This document shows, in pieces, positions 46,141 to 54,910 of a stretch of DNA of 64,000 nt. This stretch comes from Sphingomonas guangdongensis (lineage in GTDB: Bacteria > Pseudomonadota > Alphaproteobacteria > Sphingomonadales > Sphingomonadaceae): assembly GCF_900199185.1 (NCBI RefSeq), contig NZ_OBMI01000001.1, forward strand, positions 310,001-374,000. The letters run 5' to 3'. A model generated the notes under the pieces. It saw only the letters and a list, made by a program, of their open reading frames with translations, had not been told where the DNA came from and ran no database searches. Both the position numbers and the translations under genes were made by a program. How positions within the stretch are numbered: the first letter of the stretch is position 1; each line of letters starts with the position of its first letter.

Positions 46141-46258
46141 CCAGACGCGCTTCTCGGCGTCGTGGCTTTCGCTTACCTGTCAAATATGTAACTACAGAAG
46201 TTGGGTGGTCAAGGCTCGACTTCACGGAGCCTTGGCAGCGCCGCGGCAAAGCCGTGAG

Positions 46259-46282
46259 CCTGCCCCGGCAAAGGCCGGGGTC
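46259..46282. repeat. REP-like GC hairpin, copy 2
   Basis: CCTGCCCCGGCAAAGGCCGGGGTC, one base different from the copies at 43188 and 46816. It shares its flanks (GCCGTGAG before, GGTCGGCGCT after) with copy 3. It lies in the gap between brnT and the DUF1622 gene. Confidence 0.75.
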
Positions 46283-46397
46283 GGTCGGCGCTGGCACCGG
46301 GTGAACAGCGCCCCGCCCTATTCGGGTCATGCGGGGGCATGACCGACCCGATGCTCCCCGCCGGCCGGGCAACGGTCTTTTCTTGGCCTAACCTTCG

Positions 46398-46754
46398 CTA
46401 CACCTTTGGCTCGCGCTGCCACGGCCACCGCCCCTCGATCTCCAGCTCCAGCGAGAACGACAGGAAGGTCCGGATCGCGACGATCCCCGCCAGCACCGCC
46501 AGGCTGTCCAGCGTCGGCTCGATCGCGACCGTGTTGATGATGTCCGCCGCGACCAGCAGCTCCAGCCCGAGCAGGATCGACCGCCCCAGGTTGGACCGCA
46601 GCGCCCTGTACGCCGCCTCCCGCGCGCCGCCCACGGCTTGGCTGACGTAGCGCACCCCCGAATAGGCGGCCCCGACCAGGATCAGCGCGATCCCGAGCAG
46701 CTCCACCACACGGGTCACCCCGTGGATCAGCGGCAGCAGCGCGGCGTCGGACAT
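46398..46754 (-). CDS. DUF1622 membrane protein
   Basis: The protein is 118 aa with three hydrophobic segments (VVELLGIALILVGAAY, ILLGLELLVAADIINTVA, LAVLAGIVAIRTFLSFSLELE). The final motif RTFLSFSLELEIEGRWPW and LGRSILLGLELLVAADII are typical of DUF1622. It is an inner-membrane protein of unknown function. It stands alone between repeat-rich gaps. Confidence 0.88.
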   Translation of the reverse strand: MSDAALLPLIHGVTRVVELLGIALILVGAAYSGVRYVSQAVGGAREAAYRALRSNLGRSILLGLELLVAADIINTVAIEPTLDSLAVLAGIVAIRTFLSFSLELEIEGRWPWQREPKV

Positions 46755-46815
46755 GGGCGGGCTCCGGTTTGGGGGAAGGAGTGGTTTTCGATCAGCGCCG
46801 CAGCAAAGCCGTGAG

Positions 46816-46839
46816 CCTGCCCCGGCGAAGGCCGGGGTC
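46816..46839. repeat. REP-like GC hairpin, copy 3
   Basis: CCTGCCCCGGCGAAGGCCGGGGTC, identical to copy 1 at 43188 and preceded and followed by the same bases as copy 2. Confidence 0.75.
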
Positions 46840-46855
46840 GGTCGGCGCTCGGACG

Positions 46856-46883
46856 CCTAGGCGTAGCTTGCGCTACGCCTAGG
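46856..46883. terminator. perfect 12-bp hairpin after DUF3597 gene
   Basis: CCTAGGCGTAGC (46856-46867) pairs with GCTACGCCTAGG (46872-46883) around TTGC, 10 bp beyond the stop of the minus-strand gene. There is no T-run, but the stem is long and perfect, so it is the likely terminator. Confidence 0.6.
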
Positions 46884-46892
46884 TTCGCGTCG

Positions 46893-47312
46893 TCAATCTT
46901 TGAGCCCCGCCGGCACCTTGCCGCCGTTCTTCTCCAGCTCCTGCATCACCCGCTTGTGCAGCCAGATGTTCATCTCCGCGCTCCCGTCCTTCTCCCCCGA
47001 GTAGCCGAGCTCGGTCGCGAGCTCCTTGCGGTTGGCGAGGCTCGAATCGAGATCGAGCAACTTCATCAGGTCGACGATGGAGGTGCGCCAGTTCAGGTCC
47101 GGGTTGCCCTTCGCCTGCTCCATGTCGGTCAGCACCTCCTCGACGTCGACCGGCTGGGGCGCGGGGGCGGCCTGCGCCGGGGCGGGTGCTGCCTGCTGCG
47201 GCGTGGGCGCAGCGGGGGCCTGCTGGCGCGGCGCCTGCGGAGCCGGGGCGGGCGTGGGCGCCGCTTTCTTGTGCCCGAAGATCTTGTCGCGGATGCTGCT
47301 GAAGATACCCAT
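46893..47312 (-). CDS. DUF3597 protein
   Basis: The protein is 139 aa from ATG 47312, with GAGGAG upstream. A short basic N-terminal helix (MGIFSSIRDKIFGHKKA) is followed by a Pro/Ala/Gln linker of ~45 residues. The conserved domain has DLNWRTSIVDLMKLLDLDSS, NRKELATELGYSG and MNIWLHKRVMQELEKNGG. Family structures show a helical bundle; function is unknown. It may be cotranscribed with hemW, 61 bp upstream. Confidence 0.9.
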   Translation of the reverse strand: MGIFSSIRDKIFGHKKAAPTPAPAPQAPRQQAPAAPTPQQAAPAPAQAAPAPQPVDVEEVLTDMEQAKGNPDLNWRTSIVDLMKLLDLDSSLANRKELATELGYSGEKDGSAEMNIWLHKRVMQELEKNGGKVPAGLKD

Positions 47313-47373
47313 CTGATCGCTACTCCTCGCGCGCCATGCGCAAGGTCCGGTAACGCGCGGACGGGTGCGGTGT

Positions 47374-48489
47374 TCAGTCGCGGGCGAGCTGAACCAGAAT
47401 GCCGTCGAGCAACAGTATCCCCGCCTCCGTCGTCGCGATCCTTGTCCCCCGCCGCTCCAGCAGGCCCTGCGCAACCAGCCGCTCGACCGCCGCCTCGTCC
47501 ACTACCGCCGGGTCAGGCACGATCCCCTCGCGCAGGCGCAAACCCATCAGCAGCGCCTCCGTCGCGCGGTCGCGGGGATCCAGCGCTTCCTCCGCCTCAC
47601 CACCGTGGCCGTTACGATCGACGGCCGCGAGCCAGTTCTCCGGCTTCTTGCGTCGCACCGTCGCCACGCCCCCGCGCCGCCCGTGCGCGCCCGGCCCCAC
47701 ACCCGCATAGTCGCCGTAGCGCCAGTAAGTCAGGTTGTGGCGACTCTCCGCCCCCGGCCGTGCATGGTTCGACACCTCGTAGCGCGGCAGCCCCGCCGCC
47801 GCGGTCATCGCCTGCGTCGCCTCGAACAGCGCCGCCGCCGCGTCCCCGTCCGGCAGCACCAGCTCGCCCTTGGCCGCCAGCGTCGCGAAGCGCGTCCCCG
47901 GCTCCACCGTCAGCTGGTAGAGCGACAGATGCTCGGTCCCGAACGACAGCGCCCGCGCCAGCTCCGCCTCCCACGCCGGCAGGCTCTGCTCCGGTCGCGC
48001 GTAGATCAGGTCGAAGCTGACCCGCCTGAACACGGCCTGCGCCACGTTCAGCGCCGCGAGCCCCTCGCCCACGTCATGGGCGCGGCCGAGCAAGCGGAGC
48101 GCGTCGTCGTCCAGCGCCTGCAACCCCAACGACACCCGGTTCACCCCCGCGCGCGCCAGATCGGCGAAGCGCGCCGCCTCCACCGAGGACGGGTTCGCCT
48201 CCAGCGTGATCTCGACGTCCGGGCTCATCGCCCAGTGCCCCGCCGCCGCGTCCAGCACCGCCGCGACCGTCGCGGGCGGCATCAGCGACGGCGTGCCGCC
48301 TCCGAAGAACACCGACCCCAGCCGCCGCCCGGGCAGCTGCGCCGCCTCATAGGCCAGGTCGGCGAGCATCGCCGCGCGCCACCGCTCCTGATCCACGCTC
48401 TCGCGCACATGGCTGTTGAAGTCGCAGTACGGGCATTTGGAGACGCAGAACGGCCAGTGGACGTAGAGCGCGAGCGGCTGGTCGGTCAT
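47374..48489 (-). CDS. hemW: radical SAM heme chaperone HemW
   Basis: The protein is 371 aa from ATG 48489. CVSKCPYCDFNSH is the 4Fe-4S/SAM site (C-x3-C-x2-C-D-F). SVFFGGGTPSLMPP and LEANPSSVE follow, as in HemN-like proteins, as does GVNRVSLGLQALDDDAL. The C-terminal domain is typical of HemW, which delivers heme to respiratory proteins rather than acting as a coproporphyrinogen dehydrogenase. It begins 7 bp after rdgB in an rph-rdgB-hemW operon. Confidence 0.93.
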   Translation of the reverse strand: MTDQPLALYVHWPFCVSKCPYCDFNSHVRESVDQERWRAAMLADLAYEAAQLPGRRLGSVFFGGGTPSLMPPATVAAVLDAAAGHWAMSPDVEITLEANPSSVEAARFADLARAGVNRVSLGLQALDDDALRLLGRAHDVGEGLAALNVAQAVFRRVSFDLIYARPEQSLPAWEAELARALSFGTEHLSLYQLTVEPGTRFATLAAKGELVLPDGDAAAALFEATQAMTAAAGLPRYEVSNHARPGAESRHNLTYWRYGDYAGVGPGAHGRRGGVATVRRKKPENWLAAVDRNGHGGEAEEALDPRDRATEALLMGLRLREGIVPDPAVVDEAAVERLVAQGLLERRGTRIATTEAGILLLDGILVQLARD

Positions 48490-48496
48490 CCGAGCG

Positions 48497-49126
48497 CTAG
48501 AAGACCGCCGCGACCAGTTGCCGGAACGCATCGGCGCGGTGGCTGATCGAGTGCTTCAGGTCCGGGTCGATCTCTCCGAACGTCTCGCTGTCACCATCGC
48601 GCACGAACATCGGGTCGTAGCCGAACCCGCGCTCGCCCCGCGGCGGCCATACCAGCGTTCCGTCGACCCGCCCCTCGAACCACTCGACGTGCCCGTCCGG
48701 CCAGGCGAGCGCCAGCGCGCACACGAAGTGCGCGTCGCGCGACGTGTCCGGGCCGAGTGCGGCGAGCTTTTCCTCGACCAGCCCCATGGCGCGGGCGAAA
48801 TCCCTATCCGACCCGCCCCAGCGCGCGGAGAAGATGCCGGGATCGCCGTTCAGCGCCTCCACGCACAACCCACTGTCGTCCGAAAGCGCGGGCAGCCCGG
48901 ACAGGTCCGCCGCCTGAAGCGCCTTCAGCTCGGCATTGGCGACGAAGCTCGTCCCCGTCTCCTCCGGTTCGGGCAGGTCGAGCTCGGCGGCCGACACCGG
49001 CTCGACCCCGTACGGCCCCAGGAGCGCGCGGATCTCCCGCACCTTGCCCTCGTTATGGCTCGCGATCACCAGCCGACCGGGCTGGAGCTTGCGGATCGCC
49101 TGGGGAACGCGGCCCTCGCCGCTCAC
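48497..49126 (-). CDS. rdgB: XTP/dITP diphosphatase (RdgB/HAM1)
   Basis: The protein is 209 aa. The start is GTG 49126, chosen because it overlaps the rph stop (GTGA) and puts the family motif [14 protein letters not shown] at residue ~15. It removes non-canonical purine nucleotides (ITP, XTP) from the pool. [15 protein letters not shown] and FGYDPMF are the conserved metal and nucleotide sites, and [10 protein letters not shown] is the C-terminal motif. Confidence 0.95.
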   Translation of the reverse strand: MSGEGRVPQAIRKLQPGRLVIASHNEGKVREIRALLGPYGVEPVSAAELDLPEPEETGTSFVANAELKALQAADLSGLPALSDDSGLCVEALNGDPGIFSARWGGSDRDFARAMGLVEEKLAALGPDTSRDAHFVCALALAWPDGHVEWFEGRVDGTLVWPPRGERGFGYDPMFVRDGDSETFGEIDPDLKHSISHRADAFRQLVAAVF

Positions 49127-49839
49127 CGCCCGGTCGCCTTGTCCTGCGCGGCAAAGATCTGCGAACAGCCGATCCGCGCCAGGCGCAGCAGCCGCAGCAG
49201 CGCCTCCTCGTCGTACGTTGCGCCTTCGGCCGTCGCCTGCACCTCCGCGATGCGCCCGTCGCCGGTCAGCACGAAGTTGGCATCGGCCTCCGCGGTCGAA
49301 TCCTCGGGATAGTCGAGGTCGAGCACCGGCGTCCCCTGGTGGATGCCGCAGCTGATCGCCGCGACCTTCTGCTGAATCGGGTCGGAGGAAAGCTTGCCCT
49401 CGGCCAGCAGCTTGTCGACCGCGATGCGCAGCGCGACCCACGCGCCGGAGATCGACGCGGTGCGGGTGCCGCCGTCGGCCTGGATCACGTCGCAGTCGAG
49501 CACGATCTGCCGCTCGCCCAGCGCCTTCAGGTCGGTGACCGCGCGCAGCGAGCGCCCGATCAGCCGCTGGATCTCCTGCGTGCGCCCCGACTGCTTGCCC
49601 TTCGCCGCCTCGCGGTTGCCGCGGGTGTGGGTGGCGCGAGGGAGCATGCCGTACTCGGCCGTCACCCAGCCCTCGCCACGCCCACGCAGGAACGGCGGCA
49701 CCTTTTCCTCGACGCTCGCGGTCACCAGCACCTTGGTGTCGCCGAAGCCGATCAGCACCGATCCTTCCGCGTGGCGGGTGAAGGCGGGCTCAATCGTGAT
49801 GGTGCGCATCTCATCGGGTGCGCGGCCGGAAGGTCGCAT
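49123..49839 (-). CDS. rph: ribonuclease PH
   Basis: The protein is 238 aa from ATG 49839. It is a phosphate-dependent 3'-5' exoribonuclease that trims tRNA 3' ends. [59 protein letters not shown] and [16 protein letters not shown] (metal site) are all in place. It is the first gene of the rph-rdgB-hemW operon; overlaps are 4 bp and 7 bp gaps. The gene starts divergently from the DUF6438 lipoprotein. Confidence 0.96.
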   Translation of the reverse strand: MRPSGRAPDEMRTITIEPAFTRHAEGSVLIGFGDTKVLVTASVEEKVPPFLRGRGEGWVTAEYGMLPRATHTRGNREAAKGKQSGRTQEIQRLIGRSLRAVTDLKALGERQIVLDCDVIQADGGTRTASISGAWVALRIAVDKLLAEGKLSSDPIQQKVAAISCGIHQGTPVLDLDYPEDSTAEADANFVLTGDGRIAEVQATAEGATYDEEALLRLLRLARIGCSQIFAAQDKATGR

Positions 49840-49903
49840 GCGGTACTCCTGTGGTAGCGCTCGCCCGTAGACGCCGCCGCCACGATGCGCCAGACCGCCC
49901 GGA

Positions 49904-50395
49904 ATTACGCGCCTCCTCTTCCCGCTCCTGGCCCTCGCGGCGTGCGCCCCGGTCGCTCCTGGTTCGTCGCCAGAGGCCGCGCCGACGATCACCTACTCGA
50001 CCGGCCCGTGCTTCGGATCGTGCCCGGTCTACAGCGTGACGGTGTCGCCGAGTGGCGCCGCTAGGTTCACCGGCATCCGTTTCACCGCCGCGGTGGGCGA
50101 GCACACCCTTTCGATGACACCGGCGCAGGCGCAGGCCTTCGCGGCCAGGCTGCTACCGCTGCTGCCGGCGAGCGGCGTCACCCGATATCAGCCCGGCGAG
50201 GCGAACTGCCCGGGCGCCCCGACCGACATGCCAAGCGTGCAGGTCCGCGTGAACGGCGCCGAACGCGGCATCGACTTCTACTACGGGTGCGCGCGCGACA
50301 ATCCCCGGGTCGCCGACGCACTCCGCGCCGCGCCGGACCTGCTGCCGCTTGCCGCACTGATTGGCGACCGTGCAGCGTTCGCGGGCCAACGCTGA
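49904..50395 (+). CDS. DUF6438 lipoprotein, start codon uncertain
   Basis: The reading frame contains a lipoprotein signal ([13 protein letters not shown], lipobox LAAC) and then [18 protein letters not shown], typical of DUF6438. No ATG, GTG or TTG occurs in frame between the upstream TAG (49868) and the signal sequence. The first ATG-like codon in place is ATT 49904. A GTG at 50036 would remove the signal and the CFGSCP motif, so it is unlikely. Either ATT is the start, or a base has been lost relative to ATG 49885, whose frame is different. Probably an outer-membrane-anchored lipoprotein of unknown role. Confidence 0.65.
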   Translation: MTRLLFPLLALAACAPVAPGSSPEAAPTITYSTGPCFGSCPVYSVTVSPSGAARFTGIRFTAAVGEHTLSMTPAQAQAFAARLLPLLPASGVTRYQPGEANCPGAPTDMPSVQVRVNGAERGIDFYYGCARDNPRVADALRAAPDLLPLAALIGDRAAFAGQR

Positions 50396-50437
50396 CCTAC
50401 AGCCGTCACGCGCTGCAGGCGGCGGGGTGACGGCCAT

Positions 50438-50465
50438 GTTGAGCCGTCTCCCTCCTGCCCCTAAG
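50438..50465 (+). promoter_or_regulatory. possible RpoH (heat-shock) promoter of hrcA
   Basis: GTTGAG (50438-50443), 14-bp spacer, CCCCTAAG (50458-50465) resembles the sigma-32 pattern CTTGAA-N13-15-CCCCATNT. A start about 7 nt further on would fall almost on the hrcA ATG. There is no CIRCE inverted repeat (GCACTC...GAGTGC) in the gap. Confidence 0.35.
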
Positions 50466-50473
50466 TATCTCAT

Positions 50474-51514
50474 ATGACGCCGTCCATTCCCGAACTCACC
50501 GATCGCGCGCGCGACGTGTTCAGGAACGTCGTGCAGAGCTATCTCGACACGGGCACGCCGGTCGGGTCGCGCACCGTCAGCCGCATCTCGGGGCTGAACC
50601 TGTCGCCCGCGTCGATCCGCAACGTCATGCAGGACCTGGAAGAGGCGGGGCTGCTCGCCGCGCCGCATACTTCTGCCGGGCGAGTGCCGACAGAGAGCGG
50701 GCTCCGGCTGTTCGTCGACGGGATGATGCACGCGGTCGCGCCGTCCGCGCAGGAGCGCGCCGCGCTCGCCGCCGGCGCGCGCGAGCGCGGCTCGGTCGAG
50801 GAGGCGATCGCCGCCACGACCGCCGCCCTCTCGGGCCTGTCGTCCTGCGCGGGCCTCGTGCTGGTGCCCAAGCGCGAGCCGCGGCTGCGCCAGCTGGGCT
50901 TCGTGCCGCTCGGCCGCGACAAGGCGCTGGCGGTGCTGGTCGGCGAGGACGGATCGGTCGAGAACCGCGTGCTCGACCTGCCCGGCGGCGTCGCGCCGGG
51001 CGCGCTGGAGAGCGCCGCCAACTATCTCAGCGCGACGCTCGGCGGTCTGACGCTCAGCCAAGCCCGCCAGCGGCTCGGGCGCCAGATCGCCGACGAGCGC
51101 GCCGAGCTCGACACCGCGACCCGCGCCCTGGTCGCGCGCGGCCTTGCCGTGTGGAGCGAGGACGGCGGCCGGCGCCCGGTGCTGATCGTCCGCGGCCAGG
51201 CCAACCTGATCGACCCGCAGGCCGCGGCCGACCTCGACAAGGTTCGCGGGCTCCTCGACGAGCTGGAAGGCAAGGAGGAGATCGCCCGCCTGCTCGACAG
51301 CGCGCGTGACGGCGACGCCGCGCGCATCTTTATTGGGTCGGAGAACAAGCTTTTCGCGCTCAGCGGATCGTCGGTGATCGCGCAGCCGGTGCGCGCGCTC
51401 GACGGGCACGTCGTCGGCGTCGTCGGCGTGATCGGCCCCACGCGCTTGAACTACGCGCGGGTCGTGCCCATGGTGGATTTCACGGCCGCGACCCTGGCGC
51501 CCTTGCTGGCGTAG
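50474..51514 (+). CDS. hrcA: heat-inducible transcription repressor HrcA
   Basis: The protein is 346 aa. The winged-helix domain at the N-terminus has DTGTPVGSRTVSR, ASIRNVMQDLEEAGLL and PHTSAGRVPTESGLRLFVD. A GAF-like dimerisation domain follows. It represses chaperone genes through CIRCE operators, using GroE activity as the sensor. It heads hrcA-grpE, 29 bp apart. No ribosome site precedes ATG 50474, so the transcript may be nearly leaderless. Confidence 0.95.
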   Translation: MTPSIPELTDRARDVFRNVVQSYLDTGTPVGSRTVSRISGLNLSPASIRNVMQDLEEAGLLAAPHTSAGRVPTESGLRLFVDGMMHAVAPSAQERAALAAGARERGSVEEAIAATTAALSGLSSCAGLVLVPKREPRLRQLGFVPLGRDKALAVLVGEDGSVENRVLDLPGGVAPGALESAANYLSATLGGLTLSQARQRLGRQIADERAELDTATRALVARGLAVWSEDGGRRPVLIVRGQANLIDPQAAADLDKVRGLLDELEGKEEIARLLDSARDGDAARIFIGSENKLFALSGSSVIAQPVRALDGHVVGVVGVIGPTRLNYARVVPMVDFTAATLAPLLA

Positions 51515-51543
51515 CGCGGCCAGACGGACTACGAACGGGAACC

Positions 51544-52110
51544 ATGACAGATCAGAACAACACGGACGATGCGGGCCTGACCGCGGACACGGTGGACCTG
51601 CGGGAGGAGACGGCGGAGACCGCCCCCGAGGTAGCCGATCACGACCGCGTCGCGGCGCTCGAGGCGGAGCTGGCCGAGGCGAAGGCCGCGACGCTCTATG
51701 CCCGCGCCGAGGGGCAGAACATGCTGCGCCGCGCGGAGAAGGAGGCGCAGGACGCGCGCGCCTATGCTGTGACCGGCTTCGCCCGCGACCTCCTGTCGGT
51801 CGCTGACAATCTTGCCCGCGGGCTCGCCGCGATCCCGGCCGAGCTGCGTGAGGATGAGAAGCTAAAGGGGCTGGTGGCGGGGCTGGAAGCGACCGGTCGC
51901 GAGCTCGATAGCGTGTTCCAGCGCCACGGCATCGCCCGCATCACGGCGCTCGGCGAGCGGCTCGATCCGAATCGGCACCAGGCGATGTTCGAGGTGCCGA
52001 CGGCCGATGCGGAAGCGGGCACGATCGTGCAGGAGATGCAGGCCGGCTATACGCTGAAGGACCGGCTGCTGCGCCCGGCACTCGTGGGCGTCGCCAAGGC
52101 TTCGGACTAG
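51544..52110 (+). CDS. grpE: nucleotide exchange factor GrpE
   Basis: The protein is 188 aa. An acidic N-terminus is followed by a long coiled coil (residues ~35-90, ERNM-type region LYARAEGQNMLRRAEKEAQD). The C-terminal beta domain has RHGIARITALGERLDPNRHQ and MQAGYTLKDRLLRPALVGV. It exchanges ADP for ATP on DnaK, the chaperone partner, and acts as a thermosensor. It lies between hrcA and glnD, all on the plus strand. Confidence 0.96.
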   Translation: MTDQNNTDDAGLTADTVDLREETAETAPEVADHDRVAALEAELAEAKAATLYARAEGQNMLRRAEKEAQDARAYAVTGFARDLLSVADNLARGLAAIPAELREDEKLKGLVAGLEATGRELDSVFQRHGIARITALGERLDPNRHQAMFEVPTADAEAGTIVQEMQAGYTLKDRLLRPALVGVAKASD

Positions 52111-52115
52111 ACACG

Positions 52116-54908
52116 CTGCCCGCCGCCGCCCCCGTCGCCGCGGGCGCGGCGGTCACCCGCTTCGATCAGGTCCCAAACCGCCGTCAGCTGTTCGACCGGC
52201 GGATCATCGCCGAGCAGCTCGCGGCGATCCCGGACGGTGACGCAGCCGCGCTTCGCCGCGCGGCGACTGCGGTACTGAAGGACGCGCTGGAGGGTGGTCG
52301 CGCGCGCACCGCCCAGCGTCTGAGCGACCAGCCCTCGCGCGGGCTGGAGGCGGCGGCGGCGGGCGCGTACTTGTTCGATCGGGTGTTGCGGCTGCTGTGG
52401 GATTTCACAACCCAGCGGCTCTACCCCAACACCAACCCCACGGCGGCGGAGCGCATGACGCTGATCGCGGTCGGCGGCTACGGCCGCGGCGAGATGGCGC
52501 CGCACTCCGACATCGACATCGGTTTCCTCACGCCCTGGAAGCAGACGCCCTGGCACGAGCAGGTCATCGAATCGATGCTCTACTCACTGTGGGACCTGGG
52601 GCTGAAGGTCGGCCATTCGTCGCGCTCGCTCGACGAGATGGTGCGCCAGGCGCGCGCCGACGTGACGATCCGCACCGCGCTGCTGGAGGCACGCTACGTG
52701 TGGGGCGACACCGCGCTCTACGCGGACGCCGCACGACGCTTCAAGACGGAGGTCCAGGCCGACACCGCCCGCAGCTTCATCGCCGACAAGCTCGCCGAAC
52801 GCGATGTGCGCCACCGCAAGATGGGCGACAGCCGCTACGTGGTCGAGCCGAACGTCAAGGAGGGAAAGGGCGGGCTGCGCGACCTTCACACGCTGTTCTG
52901 GATTGGCAAGTACGCCTACAACGTCGGCAGCAGCGCCGCGCTGGTCGATGCAGGGCTGCTCACCACCTCCGAGTACCGGCAGTTCCACCGCGCGGAGAAC
53001 TTCCTGTGGGCGGTGCGCTGCCACCTTCACCTGCTCGCCGGCCGGGCGGAGGACCGCCTCACCTTCGACATGCAGCGCGAGATCGCGGAGCGGATGCGCT
53101 TCACCGATCGGCCCGGCAAGTCGCGCGTCGAACGCTTCATGCAGCTCTATTTCCTCCAGGCGAAGGCGGTGGGGCACCTGTCGGGCGTCTTCCTCGCGCA
53201 TCTGGACGAGACGTTCGCGGCGCGCGGGCGCCGGTTTGGACTGCCCACGATCCGCCGGCGTCCGCGACGGCTGGACGGCTTCGTGCTCGACCGCGGACGG
53301 CTGGCGCTCCCGGCCGACGACTTCCTGCGCGCCGATCCGGTCCGGCTGGTGGAGCTGTTCACCCTGGCCGAGGCGAACGGGCTCGAAATCCATCCGCTCG
53401 CGATGCGGGCCGCCGCCCGCGACGCGCCGCTCGCCGCCGGCATCCGCCGCGATCCGCGTGCCAACGCCCTGTTCCTCGACCTGCTGACCGGACGCCGCGA
53501 TCCCGAGACGGCGCTGCGCTGGATGAACGAGGCAGGCGTGTTCGGCCGCTTCGTGCCCGACTTCGGCCGCGTCGTCGCGCAGATGCAGTTCGACATGTAC
53601 CACCATTACACCGTGGACGAACACACCATCCGCGCGATTGGCTTGCTCAGCCGGATCGAGCGCGGGCTGCTGAAGGACGATCACCCGCTCGCGACCGCGC
53701 TGTTCGACAAGATCGTGGCACGCCGCGCGCTCTACGTCGCAGTGCTGCTCCACGACATCGCCAAAGGGCGCGGCGGCGATCACTCGATCCTGGGCGCGGA
53801 GGTCGCCGAGCGGCTCTGCCCGCGCTTTGGCCTCTCCGCGGCGGAGACGGAGACAGTCGCCTGGCTGGTGCGCTGGCACCTGCTGATGTCCGCGACCGCG
53901 TTCAAGCGCGACCTGTCGGACTTCAAAACGATCCTCGACTTCGCCGAACAGGTTGCCTCTCCCCAGCGGCTCATGATGCTGCTGGTGCTGACGGTGGTCG
54001 ATATCCGCGCTGTCGGTCCCGGCATCTGGAACGGCTGGAAGCGCCAGCTGCTGCAGAACCTCTACGAGTCGGCGGAGGAGGTGCTGCGGCTCGGTCACAA
54101 GCAGCGTGGCCGCGGCGAGCGCGTCGCGGTGAAACAGGCCGCCGTTGCCACCGCGATGGGCTGGGACGAGGCGAGCTTGCAGGCCGCCCGCCGCCGACTG
54201 CCCGAGAGCTACTGGGTGGCGGAGCCGGGCGAGGTGCTGGAGGCGAACATGCGCCTGGTCGAGCGCTCCGGCGGCGTGCCGCTGTCGATCGAGGCGACGC
54301 CCGATTCCGAACAGGGCGCGACGCTGGTGACGGTCTATGCATCCGACCACCCCGGGCTGTTCTACCGCATCGCCGGCGCGATCCACGCGGCCGGCGGCAA
54401 TATCATCGACGCGCGCATCCACACGACTCGCGACGGCCGCGCACTCGACAACTTCCTCGTCCAGGATCCGCTCGGTCGCCCCTTCGACGATCCGGGCCAG
54501 CTGTCCCGCATCCGTCAGGGGATCGAGGACGCGCTCGCCAACCGCGGGCGGCTGGGCGAGCGGCTGCTCGCTAAACCCGCGCCGCGGCTGCGCTCCGATG
54601 CCTTCACCGTCCAGCCCGACGTGCTGATCGACAACGCCGCGTCCAACCGCTTCACGGTGGTGGAGGTGAACGCGCGGGACCGCCCCGCCCTGCTCCACCA
54701 CCTTGCGCAGGCGCTGTTCCAGTCCAAGGTGACGATCAGTTCGGCGCACGTCGCAACCTATGGCGAGCGCGCGGTCGATACCTTCTATGTCACCGACCTG
54801 CTCGGTGATAAGATCAGCAGCACCACGCGCCTGCGCGCGCTGGAGAAGCGGCTGCTGGCGGCGGCGATCGGCGACGTCGAGGCGGTGGCGCTGGTCGAGG
54901 GAGGGTGA
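52116..54908 (+). CDS. glnD: bifunctional uridylyltransferase/uridylyl-removing enzyme GlnD, non-canonical start
   Basis: GlnD (PII uridylyltransferase) senses glutamine. The nucleotidyltransferase motif GGYGRGEMAPHSDIDIGFL is near residue 119. The HD domain (LLHDIAKGRGGDHS) is near 545. Two ACT domains follow, beginning VTVYASDHPGLF and VEVNARDRPALL. The frame is open from upstream, and conserved N-terminal residues (RRIIAEQLAAI, PSRGLEAAAAGAYLFDRVLRLLWDF) are encoded before the first TTG at 52371. No ATG, GTG or TTG exists in frame between the TAG at 51909 and 52371. CTG 52116 gives 930 aa, the usual length, and is used here as the most plausible start. Confidence 0.88.
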   Translation: MPAAAPVAAGAAVTRFDQVPNRRQLFDRRIIAEQLAAIPDGDAAALRRAATAVLKDALEGGRARTAQRLSDQPSRGLEAAAAGAYLFDRVLRLLWDFTTQRLYPNTNPTAAERMTLIAVGGYGRGEMAPHSDIDIGFLTPWKQTPWHEQVIESMLYSLWDLGLKVGHSSRSLDEMVRQARADVTIRTALLEARYVWGDTALYADAARRFKTEVQADTARSFIADKLAERDVRHRKMGDSRYVVEPNVKEGKGGLRDLHTLFWIGKYAYNVGSSAALVDAGLLTTSEYRQFHRAENFLWAVRCHLHLLAGRAEDRLTFDMQREIAERMRFTDRPGKSRVERFMQLYFLQAKAVGHLSGVFLAHLDETFAARGRRFGLPTIRRRPRRLDGFVLDRGRLALPADDFLRADPVRLVELFTLAEANGLEIHPLAMRAAARDAPLAAGIRRDPRANALFLDLLTGRRDPETALRWMNEAGVFGRFVPDFGRVVAQMQFDMYHHYTVDEHTIRAIGLLSRIERGLLKDDHPLATALFDKIVARRALYVAVLLHDIAKGRGGDHSILGAEVAERLCPRFGLSAAETETVAWLVRWHLLMSATAFKRDLSDFKTILDFAEQVASPQRLMMLLVLTVVDIRAVGPGIWNGWKRQLLQNLYESAEEVLRLGHKQRGRGERVAVKQAAVATAMGWDEASLQAARRRLPESYWVAEPGEVLEANMRLVERSGGVPLSIEATPDSEQGATLVTVYASDHPGLFYRIAGAIHAAGGNIIDARIHTTRDGRALDNFLVQDPLGRPFDDPGQLSRIRQGIEDALANRGRLGERLLAKPAPRLRSDAFTVQPDVLIDNAASNRFTVVEVNARDRPALLHHLAQALFQSKVTISSAHVATYGERAVDTFYVTDLLGDKISSTTRLRALEKRLLAAAIGDVEAVALVEGG

Positions 54909-54910
54909 CG

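Noticed and set aside
49885..50060. Frame from ATG 49885
   Set aside because: It gives an Arg/Pro-rich sequence with no family match and soon stops; the lipoprotein frame is different.
50036..50395. DUF6438 protein starting at GTG 50036
   Set aside because: It would remove the lipobox and the CFGSCP motif that identify the family.
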